A stretch of 5,856 bases of DNA from Chloroflexi bacterium UBA5177 (GTDB lineage: Bacteria; Chloroflexota; UBA5177), in assembly GCA_002413265.1 (NCBI GenBank), contig DHWR01000136.1, positions 2,506-8,361 on the forward strand. The letters are read 5' to 3'. The position numbers and the translations under genes were made by a program. Numbering within the stretch: the first letter of the stretch is position 1; every line of letters begins with the position of its first letter. The notes beneath the pieces are model-generated. The model did no database searches. It worked only from the letters and a program-made list of their open reading frames with translations, and was not told where the DNA came from. Of this stretch, positions 1 through 5,856 are shown in pieces.

Positions 1-160
1 GCATACCGGCTCGTGCCGCGCCGACCCCCGGCAGGATGACGCCTGCAGCCGATCGGACCGCGTCGGGATCCGAGGTGAGACGTGCCTCGGCGCCGATGGC
101 AAGCAGCGCATTACGGACACTGGCAAGATTGCCGAGTCCGTAATCGACAATCGCGATCAC
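1..160 (-). CDS. hisH: Imidazole glycerol phosphate synthase, glutamine amidotransferase subunit HisH (5' part only)
   Basis: Only the first 53 codons are present; the gene runs off the left edge. The protein begins MIAIVDYGLGNLASVRNAL and reaches LPGVGAARAGM. The IVDYGxGNL start and the PGVGA segment are typical of the class I (triad) glutamine amidotransferase HisH. The family releases ammonia from glutamine and channels it to HisF, which makes imidazole glycerol phosphate and AICAR; the complex is cytoplasmic. The catalytic Cys-His-Glu triad is beyond the window and cannot be checked. The GTG start at 160 overlaps the hisB stop in a GTGA, which suggests translational coupling and fixes the start well. 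hisF or hisA would be expected next, to the left. Identification is strong despite the truncation because both motifs and operon position agree. Confidence 0.9.
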   Translation of the reverse strand, partial: MIAIVDYGLGNLASVRNALLAIGAEARLTSDPDAVRSAAGVILPGVGAARAGM

Positions 161-777
161 AGAGTGCCTTTGGTGCTGGGCAGATCCTCTCGGACGATGC
201 GCGTCGCAGCGTGCAGCGACAACGCGAGCGCTTTGAATACGGCTTCGAGAATGTGGTGGGAATTGCTCCCGCGAATCAGATCGACATGCAGTGTAAAGAG
301 CCCATTGAAGGCCAGCGACCGGCAGAAATGCTCGACAAGCTCAGTGTCAAAGCTACCGACCTTCGTGCCGGCGATCTGAACCTCATAGACGCAGAACGGA
401 CGACCTGACAGGTCCAGGGCCACCCGAAGCAATGACTCGTCCATGGGGACGTAGGCATGCCCGTACCGGGCTACTCCCCGTTTGTCACCAAGGGCTTCGT
501 GGAGGGCTAGGCCGAGCGCGATGCCGATGTCTTCGGTAGTGTGGTGGTCGTCGACGTGAATGTCACCTCGCGCCTCGACCGACAAGTCGAAGCGGCTGTG
601 ACGAGCGAATAGCGTCAGCATGTGATCGAGAAAGCCTACTCCGGTCGAGACGTGCGCCTGCCCAGTACCGTCCACGTCGACCCGGACAGAAACTGCTGTC
701 TCAGAGGTTTCGCGCGAGATATCTGCGCTGCGGCTCACCGACCGCCCCGATCCATACAAGGGGCCCCGAAGTAGCAT
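157..777 (-). CDS. hisB: Imidazoleglycerol-phosphate dehydratase HisB (monofunctional)
   Basis: Converts imidazole glycerol phosphate to imidazole acetol phosphate, the sixth step of histidine synthesis, as a cytoplasmic Mn-dependent enzyme. The 206-residue product shows the full family signature: TGVGFLDHML at about residues 45-54, DDHHTTED at 76-83, PMDE at 111-114 and the second metal motif SHHILEA at 173-179. There is no N-terminal HAD phosphatase domain, so this is the monofunctional form and histidinol-phosphatase must come from another gene. The ATG at 777 follows the hisC stop by three bases but has no clear ribosome site. It also adds about 13 residues before the usual family start (SADISRETSET). 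A GTG at 738, preceded by GGGGCGG, is a plausible alternative start. The 3' end overlaps hisH by four bases. Confidence 0.95.
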   Translation of the reverse strand: MLLRGPLYGSGRSVSRSADISRETSETAVSVRVDVDGTGQAHVSTGVGFLDHMLTLFARHSRFDLSVEARGDIHVDDHHTTEDIGIALGLALHEALGDKRGVARYGHAYVPMDESLLRVALDLSGRPFCVYEVQIAGTKVGSFDTELVEHFCRSLAFNGLFTLHVDLIRGSNSHHILEAVFKALALSLHAATRIVREDLPSTKGTL

Positions 778-780
778 TTC

Positions 781-1839
781 TCAAGCGATGTGCGCTGCAC
801 TCACGTCCTCCATGGCCTCGACAAGGAGATCGGACTCTTGCGGGGTGCCGACGGTTATCCGCAAGGCTTCGATGGGCTCCGAGAAGGAGCGGACCAGGAC
901 GCCTCGTTCGAATAACGCATCGCGCCAGGCGAGGGCGGACGCTCCTTCGGTGGTCCAGTATAGAAAGTTAGCCTGCGAAGGATGGACGCGACCTCCGGGG
1001 ATTTTGCAAAGGCGCTCGCTGAGAAGCTCGCGCTCGCGAATGATCTTTTGGGCATTGGCGTCGAGCGTCGCTCGATCACGCAGCGAGGCCGCCCCGGCGA
1101 CCTGCGCCGCGATCCCAACGTTGTACGGCGACTTGATCCGCGCCATCTCTCGCCGCACTTCGGGATGAGCGACTGCATACCCGAGGCGGATTCCTGCCAG
1201 CCCACCCCACTTGCTCATGGTGCGGAGCACGATGAGGTTGGGATAGCTCTCGGTGAGATGCACTTGCGTGTAACCGGCGAACTCGGCGTAGGCCTCGTCC
1301 AGGATCACCATCCGGTCCGTGGCAAGAAGCTGCCTGATGTCCTTCTCAGGTGTGGGATTGCCCGTCGGATTGTTTGGGCTACAGACAAAAATAAGCTTTG
1401 TCTTGTTCGTGACCGCTGCTTCCACCGCAGCCACGTCGATGCGGAATTCACCATCCCGGAGCACGCTGACATATCGGGCGCGGTGGAACGCGGCCACGGC
1501 GGGATACATAACAAAAGAAGGCGGACAGTCTATCACCTCGTCATTCGCTTCGAGGAACAGTCTGCCAAGCAGGTCGAGCATCTCGTCTCCACCCGCCGAG
1601 AAAATCACACCGACCGGGTCCACTTTCAGATAGTCGCCAACCAAGCAGCGGAGCTCGTTCCAATCAGGGTCTGGATAGCGCTCTAAACAGCAGTTGCTGA
1701 GCGCCTCCGCCACACGCGGTGACGCACCGTAGGGGTTTTCATTGGCGTCGAGCTTGACCACCGGCCGGCCGAGGCGCTTTTCGACAGAGGCGATATCCGG
1801 CACCGAATATTGCTCGAGCGAAAGGAGATCCTCCCGCAT
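781..1839 (-). CDS. hisC: Histidinol-phosphate aminotransferase HisC
   Basis: PLP-dependent class I/II (fold type I) aminotransferase that passes the amino group of glutamate to imidazole acetol phosphate, giving histidinol phosphate. The 352-residue protein, a normal length, has LDANENPYG at 30-38, SPNNPTG at 154-160, DEAYAEF at 181-187 and the PLP-lysine motif TMSKWGGLAGIRLGY at 207-221, with K210 as the predicted Schiff-base lysine. R327 in LRITVGTP matches the expected substrate-carboxylate arginine. The usual SKAFGLAG form is SKWGGLAG here, a mild variation. The frame stays open for another 188 codons upstream, but that stretch lies over hisD in a different frame. The ATG at 1839, 14 bases after the hisD stop, gives the normal N-terminus. 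Tight spacing on both sides places it inside the his operon. The close relatives CobD and aromatic aminotransferases are less likely in this context. Confidence 0.95.
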   Translation of the reverse strand: MREDLLSLEQYSVPDIASVEKRLGRPVVKLDANENPYGASPRVAEALSNCCLERYPDPDWNELRCLVGDYLKVDPVGVIFSAGGDEMLDLLGRLFLEANDEVIDCPPSFVMYPAVAAFHRARYVSVLRDGEFRIDVAAVEAAVTNKTKLIFVCSPNNPTGNPTPEKDIRQLLATDRMVILDEAYAEFAGYTQVHLTESYPNLIVLRTMSKWGGLAGIRLGYAVAHPEVRREMARIKSPYNVGIAAQVAGAASLRDRATLDANAQKIIRERELLSERLCKIPGGRVHPSQANFLYWTTEGASALAWRDALFERGVLVRSFSEPIEALRITVGTPQESDLLVEAMEDVSAAHIA

Positions 1840-1853
1840 GAGATCTCGTGGCC

Positions 1854-3143
1854 TCACTGGGCACCTCGAAACCGCGTTTCCACGGCACGCGCGTGTCCCT
1901 CCAGCCCTTCTTCGCGGGCCAGGGCGCCAACCGTCGGCGCGAGGGACGCGAGCCCCTCTGCGCTGAGCTCCTGGACCTGTATGAGCCGGCCAAAGCTCTC
2001 CACCGACACAGCGGCAAAGGTGCGCGCATAGCCGGCTGTCGGCAACACGTGGTTTGTCCCCGTCGCGTAGTCGCCGGCAGCGTTCGGTGAATGCGGACCA
2101 AGGAAGATCGAGGCCGCGTTGCTGATGAGCGCTAGGATGCGCCGAGGCGCCTCGCAAATTATCTCTAAATGCTCGGGAGCGTACTCGTCTGCCAGCTGCG
2201 CGGCGCAATCGAGATCCCTGGTCAACACTATGCGGCCGTGTGCTTGCAGCGCTTCCCTCGCGATGTCTCTTCTCGGCAGCGTCTCGAGCTGGCGTTCGAT
2301 TTCCTGTGTGACCCGCTCCGCTAGCCCTATCGAGGGCGTTACGAGTACAGCGGGAGAATCGGGACCGTGCTCTGCATCGGAAAGCAGGTCGGCGGCGATC
2401 CATGCCGCCTCTGCCGTGTCATCGGCGATGATCAGGAGCTCCGAAGGGCCGGCCGGCACGTCGATAGAGCATTCCGGAAAGGCCAGAAGCTTGGCGGCTG
2501 TGACGTAGCTGTTACCGGCGCCGAACAGCTTGTCTACTTTGGGAACCGTCTGGGTTCCGAACGCCATGGCCGCGATCGCCTGCGAGCCACCCAGCTTGAA
2601 AACCCGATGGATACCGACGATTTTCGCTGCCACCAGCGTCGCGGCCGGCACACTTCCGTCCCGGCTGGGTGGCGTGCAAAGCACTACCTGGGAACAGCCG
2701 GCGATCACCGCGGGAACGCCCAGCATTACGACAGAGGAGGGGTACGCTCCCCGGCCGCCGGGTACGTAGAGGCCGACGCGCTCGATTGGTCGCCACTCTC
2801 GCCACGACTGGACGCCGGCGGCCGTTTCCACGGGCTGTGGTTGTGGAAGCTGAGCTTCGTGGAAGGTCCGCACGGCCTCGAGCTCGCGAACCAAGGCCTC
2901 CCGCACGTCGAGGTCCAACACCCGATCGGCCTCGTCGAATTCTTCAGGTGATACTTGCAGCCCGGCGAGCCTGACGCCGTCGAAGCGCTCGGTCAAGGTC
3001 CTGAGAACGTCGTCGCCTCCGGCGCGAACCGCGTCCATAATCTCCTGAACACCAGGCCCGATGGAGTCGAGAGGCTGTCCGCGCGCGAACAGAACGGATC
3101 GATCTTCCTCGGAGAGGGTCTCATGCTGAACTACGCGGATCAC
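1854..3143 (-). CDS. hisD: Histidinol dehydrogenase HisD
   Basis: Catalyses the last two steps, the NAD-dependent four-electron oxidation of L-histidinol to L-histidine, in the cytoplasm as a zinc enzyme. The 429-residue protein is of normal length. Motifs: YVPGGRGAYPSSVVM at 126-140, FGAGNSYVTAAK at 207-218, AGPSELLIIAD at 231-241, AEHGPDS at 257-263, YAPEHLE at 321-327 (E324 and H325 are the predicted catalytic pair) and GDYATGTNHVLPT at 357-369. Predicted zinc ligands by recalled alignment to the E. coli enzyme are position 256, H259, D358 and H417. Position 256 is Asp, where E. coli has Gln in the otherwise matching SQAEHGPDS segment. The start is a GTG at 3143, with a G-rich stretch a few bases upstream and 18 bases after the hisG stop. 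Everything else fits a working enzyme, and the operon position makes a non-histidine HisD paralogue unlikely. Confidence 0.96.
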   Translation of the reverse strand: MIRVVQHETLSEEDRSVLFARGQPLDSIGPGVQEIMDAVRAGGDDVLRTLTERFDGVRLAGLQVSPEEFDEADRVLDLDVREALVRELEAVRTFHEAQLPQPQPVETAAGVQSWREWRPIERVGLYVPGGRGAYPSSVVMLGVPAVIAGCSQVVLCTPPSRDGSVPAATLVAAKIVGIHRVFKLGGSQAIAAMAFGTQTVPKVDKLFGAGNSYVTAAKLLAFPECSIDVPAGPSELLIIADDTAEAAWIAADLLSDAEHGPDSPAVLVTPSIGLAERVTQEIERQLETLPRRDIAREALQAHGRIVLTRDLDCAAQLADEYAPEHLEIICEAPRRILALISNAASIFLGPHSPNAAGDYATGTNHVLPTAGYARTFAAVSVESFGRLIQVQELSAEGLASLAPTVGALAREEGLEGHARAVETRFRGAQ

Positions 3144-3161
3144 TGCAACGCCCCCAATGTC

Positions 3162-4043
3162 CTACGAGATGATCGATTCGATCGGGGTCACCAGGATCTC
3201 TGAAGCGCCCAGCTCGCGCAGCCTCTCGATGATGTCCCAAAACTGATCGGCGTGAATGGCGGCGTGAACGGCGACCCAATCGGGATCGGCGAGCTGAACG
3301 ACGGTGGGCGACTTGAGGCCTGGAGTCACGCGTTCAATGGCCTCGAGTGCGCTCCGAGGAGCGTTCATCATGATGTACTTGTACGCCGTGGCGGTGATCG
3401 CGGCCTTGATCCGGGTACAAAGGCGCTCGATGGTCTTGGCTTTTCGCTGATCGTTCAAAGATTGCTGGTTGGCGACGAGTACTGCCTCTGAGCGATACAC
3501 CGTGTCGATCTGGCGAAGGTCGTTGACCCGCAGCGTGCTTCCGGTAGCAGTGAGCTCCACAACTGCTTGGGCCACCCCGAGGGTAGGAGTGAGCTCGACG
3601 GATCCGCTGACCGGAATGATCTGAACCTCCACTCCCGCTCGTTCGAAGTATCGGCGGGCAGAATTCTGATACGAGGTCGCTACTTTCAATCCGGCCAGAT
3701 CCTGAGGCGTTTGGGCCGGGGAATCGTTGGGTACCGCGACTACCAGGGAGCAGTACCCAAAGCCCAAGGGCAAGAGCTCGGTGACGGGTCGTTCGAACTC
3801 GAGGAGCAGATTTCGGCCCACGATGCCGAGATCGGCGACGCCGTCGGCAACGTACTCGGGGATGTCGTCGTCTCGCACGAAGAGAAGCTCGAGGTCGAAG
3901 TTCCGGCAGGCCGCGAAGAGCCGCTGCTGGTAGCTGTCGAATTGAAGGCCCACTGAATGCAGTAGCTGAGTACTGCTTTCGCTCAGCCGTCCGTTTCGCT
4001 GCAGCGCCAGTTTTACCGTGGAGTTAGCCGGGCCTTCATCCAT
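3162..4043 (-). CDS. hisG: ATP phosphoribosyltransferase HisG, long form
   Basis: First and committed enzyme of histidine synthesis: joins ATP and PRPP to give phosphoribosyl-ATP. The 293-residue length and the C-terminal segment ending LGASEILVTPIESIIS show the long, hexameric form with its own ACT-like regulatory domain. In this form the family is feedback-inhibited by histidine and needs no HisZ partner. Visible motifs: KLALQRNGRL at 11-20, VRDDDIPEYVADGVADLGIVG at 56-76 and the PRPP-loop region GVAQAVVELTATGSTL at 156-171. Related proteins usually read ADAI.DLV.TG in that loop; here Q159 and E163 replace two common aspartates. The ATG at 4043 is the only good start close to the conserved N-terminus. 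No ribosome site precedes it, but a CATAAT box does, so the mRNA may be leaderless. It is the first gene of the operon, 18 bases ahead of hisD. Confidence 0.96.
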   Translation of the reverse strand: MDEGPANSTVKLALQRNGRLSESSTQLLHSVGLQFDSYQQRLFAACRNFDLELLFVRDDDIPEYVADGVADLGIVGRNLLLEFERPVTELLPLGFGYCSLVVAVPNDSPAQTPQDLAGLKVATSYQNSARRYFERAGVEVQIIPVSGSVELTPTLGVAQAVVELTATGSTLRVNDLRQIDTVYRSEAVLVANQQSLNDQRKAKTIERLCTRIKAAITATAYKYIMMNAPRSALEAIERVTPGLKSPTVVQLADPDWVAVHAAIHADQFWDIIERLRELGASEILVTPIESIIS

Positions 4044-4077
4044 GGGACATTATGGGCCAGAGGTGAACGTCTCCCAC
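4044..4077 (-). promoter_or_regulatory. Candidate his operon promoter, possibly leaderless
   Basis: On the minus strand CATAAT (4054-4049) matches the sigma70 -10 consensus at five of six positions. It ends only five bases before the hisG ATG, so transcription would start at or next to the A of the ATG. A weak -35 candidate, GTGGGA (4077-4072, three of six matches), sits 17 bases upstream. The lack of any Shine-Dalgarno sequence before hisG agrees with a leaderless mRNA. With no leader there is no room for a his attenuator peptide or T-box. The call rests on pattern only. Confidence 0.45.
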
Positions 4078-4099
4078 CGGCGAGTCGGAGCACCCCTGG
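4057..4099. repeat. Imperfect inverted repeat in the divergent intergenic region
   Basis: CCAGAGGTG (4057-4065) and CACCCCTGG (4091-4099) are complementary at eight of nine positions across a 25-base spacer. Inside it, CTCC (4071-4074) and GGAG (4087-4090) can also pair. The left arm lies between the candidate his -10 and -35 boxes, and the right arm abuts the PBP -35. This would suit an operator or a loop-forming protein, but a chance repeat is possible. If the promoters are right it is upstream of both transcripts, so it would not act as an RNA hairpin. Confidence 0.35.
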
Positions 4100-4128
4100 T
4101 TGAGGACTGCGCGGCCATGCCGCACAAT
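4100..4128 (+). promoter_or_regulatory. Candidate promoter for the penicillin-binding protein gene
   Basis: TTGAGG (4100-4105, four of six matches to the -35 consensus) and CACAAT (4123-4128, four of six matches to the -10 consensus) are separated by an ideal 17 bases. Transcription would begin near 4135, giving a leader of about 34 bases that contains the AGGTG ribosome site before the ATG at 4169. In GC-rich DNA such a pair can arise by chance, so this remains a candidate. Confidence 0.4.
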
Positions 4129-4159
4129 GGAAGGCACATCGGCCTCCGTTAGCCCTTGT

Positions 4160-4164
4160 AGGTG
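4160..4164 (+). promoter_or_regulatory. Ribosome binding site deciding the PBP start
   Basis: AGGTG lies four bases before the ATG at 4169, a slightly short but usable spacing. The other in-frame ATG (4127) has no purine-rich element upstream. This is the main reason for choosing the shorter N-terminus. Confidence 0.5.
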
Positions 4165-4168
4165 CAGC

Positions 4169-5856
4169 ATGCGGGCCCAGTCGGTTCGCTGGAAGATTGC
4201 CCGCCGGCACCTCAACCAGCGAGCCACTCATCGTCTCAGATGGACCTTTTCGCTTCTGGTCGCGCTCATGATCGTCACCAGTGGCGCGGCGGCTGGCGCA
4301 GGGCTCTACTTCTATGGCCATCTGCCCTCTACGGACCATTTCAAGCTGCGATATGGGTTCCAGAACGCGCGCATCTTCGACTCCCGAGGCGATCTGCTCT
4401 ACAACATGGCCGATCTCAGCCGGAAGCGAGGCCGCCGGATCGTCGAGCCTTTGCAGGCACTAGCCGATCAGGGATCCGCCTGTCGTCGTGGCGTGAACCG
4501 GATCCCGCTGGTCCTGCAGAATGCCACTATCGCTACCGAGGACGCTACCTTTTACAGAAACCCGGGCTTCGATCCGCTCAGCATTCTGCGGGCTGCATAC
4601 CAGGACATTACTTACGGGCACATCGTTTCGGGAGCAAGCACCATTACTCAGCAGGTGGTGCGTGCCAACTTCTTTAACCCCAGCGACCGTTCGCTGACGC
4701 GGAAGGCCCAGGAGGTCGCGCTCGCCTACGAGATAAGCCAGCGGTATTCAAAGCGAAAGATTCTCTGGTATTACCTCAATAGTGTCAGCTACGGCAATCA
4801 AGCAATCGGTGCCCAGGCGGCCTCTTCCATCTATTTCGGGAAGCAGGTCTGCAGTCTCGACCTCGCCCAGTCGGCACTTCTCGCCGGCCTGCCTCGCGGA
4901 CCTAGCATCTACAACCCCATCCTGTACGGAGCGGCGGCGCTGACCCGCATGCGAGAGGTTCTCCACCTTATGCGCATTCACGGTGATCTCTCTACGCATG
5001 CACAGGTCGCGTCCGCCATGGGGGAAGCCGCCCGTTGGCACTTTTCCCCGCCCTCGACTCGATTTCGCTACCCGCAGTTCGTCCGATACGTTATCGACCA
5101 GCTGAACGCGACGCCGCAGCTTCGGGCGCGTTTGTACAACGGCATCGACGTCTACACGACCCTCGATCCGCGGCTCCAAGATCTGGCCCAAAAAACCGTG
5201 ACCGATCAGATCGACGGCTTGCAGGCAAAGCACGTGACCGACGGCGCCCTGGTTTCACTCGATCTGCGCCGCCGGCATTATGGCTGGATTCTCACGATGG
5301 TCGGGAGCGCTCACTACGCGGGCAAAGCCGGACAGATCAACATGGCGAAGAGTCCACGTCAACCTGGATCTTCTATGAAGCCGTTCAACTACATCTGGGC
5401 ATTTACGCACGGTAACGTGAGCCCGGCTACCCAGGTCACCGATTCGCCGATCATCCTGCCCGATCCAAATGACACTCTGCACCACGGGTGGTACATCCCT
5501 CAAAACTACGATCATCAGTTCCATGGCACCCTGACCCTCAGGCAAGCGCTCGCAAATTCCCTCAATGTGCCTGCGGTCAAGGTCGAGTTCTACGTCACCG
5601 GAGCCGAACACGTGGCCAAGACTGCCCATGATTTTGGGATGACGAGTCTTTACTCGGACAATGCGGGAGTCGGATGTAGGGCATGCTACGCGGTCACTCT
5701 TGGCGGACTGGCGCGGGGCACACGGCTTCTGGAGGAGACGTCGGCGTACGGAGTTTTCGGGTCGGGAGGGTCAACCGTGCCTCCGGTCGCCGTGTGGAAG
5801 ATAGTGAAGCGCAGCAGTGGCAGAGTATTGTTCTGCTCGGCCGATTGCTCCGGTGG
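4169..5856 (+). CDS. Class A penicillin-binding protein (GT51 transglycosylase plus transpeptidase), 3' end missing
   Basis: Bifunctional peptidoglycan synthase: polymerises lipid II into glycan strands and cross-links the peptides outside the membrane. The frame is open to the window edge (562 codons). Layout: basic cytoplasmic tail 1-24; one membrane helix at about 25-49 (WTFSLLVALMIVTSGAAAGA); GT51 domain at about 60-270 with E124-D125...F128 (EDATFYRNPGFD), GASTITQQ at 155-162, RKAQE at 178-182 (second catalytic Glu E182), KRKILWYYLN at 195-204 and RMREVL at 260-265; then a transpeptidase domain with SSMK at 401-404 (nucleophile S401) and SLN at 464-466. The KTG motif would lie beyond the edge. 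The position usually held by His in EDxxFxxHxG is Asn. Cysteine pairs occur at 503/506 and 556/560. The ATG at 4169 is chosen for the AGGTG upstream and a candidate promoter; an in-frame ATG at 4127 would overlap that promoter. It diverges from the his operon with no evident functional link. Confidence 0.93.
   Translation, partial: MRAQSVRWKIARRHLNQRATHRLRWTFSLLVALMIVTSGAAAGAGLYFYGHLPSTDHFKLRYGFQNARIFDSRGDLLYNMADLSRKRGRRIVEPLQALADQGSACRRGVNRIPLVLQNATIATEDATFYRNPGFDPLSILRAAYQDITYGHIVSGASTITQQVVRANFFNPSDRSLTRKAQEVALAYEISQRYSKRKILWYYLNSVSYGNQAIGAQAASSIYFGKQVCSLDLAQSALLAGLPRGPSIYNPILYGAAALTRMREVLHLMRIHGDLSTHAQVASAMGEAARWHFSPPSTRFRYPQFVRYVIDQLNATPQLRARLYNGIDVYTTLDPRLQDLAQKTVTDQIDGLQAKHVTDGALVSLDLRRRHYGWILTMVGSAHYAGKAGQINMAKSPRQPGSSMKPFNYIWAFTHGNVSPATQVTDSPIILPDPNDTLHHGWYIPQNYDHQFHGTLTLRQALANSLNVPAVKVEFYVTGAEHVAKTAHDFGMTSLYSDNAGVGCRACYAVTLGGLARGTRLLEETSAYGVFGSGGSTVPPVAVWKIVKRSSGRVLFCSADCSG

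Noticed and set aside
982..1686. Open frame of 234 codons on the plus strand, antisense to hisC
   Set aside because: It lies wholly over hisC, shows no recognisable motif, and such antisense open frames are common in GC-rich coding DNA.
1840..2403. Upstream extension of the hisC frame by 188 codons over the 3' part of hisD
   Set aside because: It is a different frame of the same strand as the clearly coding hisD; the translated stretch is Arg-rich and low in recognisable structure, as expected for a GC-rich shadow frame. HisC has its normal N-terminus at 1839.
4127..4168. Earlier in-frame ATG at 4127 as the PBP start
   Set aside because: It has no ribosome site, overlaps the candidate -10 box, and would add 14 residues that look non-conserved. 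It cannot be fully excluded.
4044..4168. A his attenuator, leader peptide or T-box upstream of hisG
   Set aside because: No run of His codons, no antiterminator or terminator pair and no T-box-like sequence is visible; the probable -10 box leaves no room for a leader.
4162..4677. Open frame of 171 codons on the plus strand starting just before the PBP start
   Set aside because: It is the wrong frame; the frame starting at 4169 carries the membrane helix and all the catalytic motifs without interruption.
4748..5233. Open frame of 161 codons on the minus strand, antisense to the PBP gene
   Set aside because: The plus strand here encodes conserved GT51 motifs and the region that follows them; the antisense product shows no family signature.

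Overview
The window holds the first half of a histidine biosynthesis operon on the minus strand and the 5' part of a class A penicillin-binding protein gene on the plus strand. They diverge from a short intergenic region at about 4044-4168. The DNA is GC-rich (roughly 60% by eye) and genes are tightly packed. The PBP glycosyltransferase sequence (EDATFYRNPGFD, GASTITQQ, RYSKRKILWYYLN) reminds me most of Chloroflexota and neighbouring lineages such as Dormibacterota. That placement rests on remembered resemblance only and is low confidence.

Minus strand, in transcription order: hisG (4043-3162), hisD (3143-1854, GTG start), hisC (1839-781), hisB (777-157) and the first 53 codons of hisH (160 to the left edge). 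Gaps are 18, 14 and 3 bases, and hisB and hisH overlap by four bases (GTGA), so this looks like one transcription unit. The genes encode ATP phosphoribosyltransferase (step 1, long form), histidinol dehydrogenase (last two steps), histidinol-phosphate aminotransferase, imidazoleglycerol-phosphate dehydratase (monofunctional) and the glutaminase subunit of IGP synthase. hisF, hisA, hisI/E and a histidinol-phosphatase are not in the window; some probably lie beyond the left edge.

Plus strand: from 4169 to the right edge (frame still open) runs a bitopic membrane protein with a GT51 glycosyltransferase domain followed by the start of a penicillin-binding transpeptidase domain. The catalytic SxxK and SxN motifs are inside the window; the KTG motif should lie beyond it.

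The 125-base divergent region carries a candidate promoter for each side. The his -10 box sits so close to the hisG ATG that the transcript may be leaderless. An imperfect inverted repeat lies between the two promoters. I see no mobile element, CRISPR array, RNA gene or terminator. The content is mostly ordinary core metabolism and cell-wall synthesis, and I found no convincing undescribed system. The points worth a second look are the divergent regulatory region, a substitution at a zinc-ligand position in HisD, and paired cysteines in the PBP.
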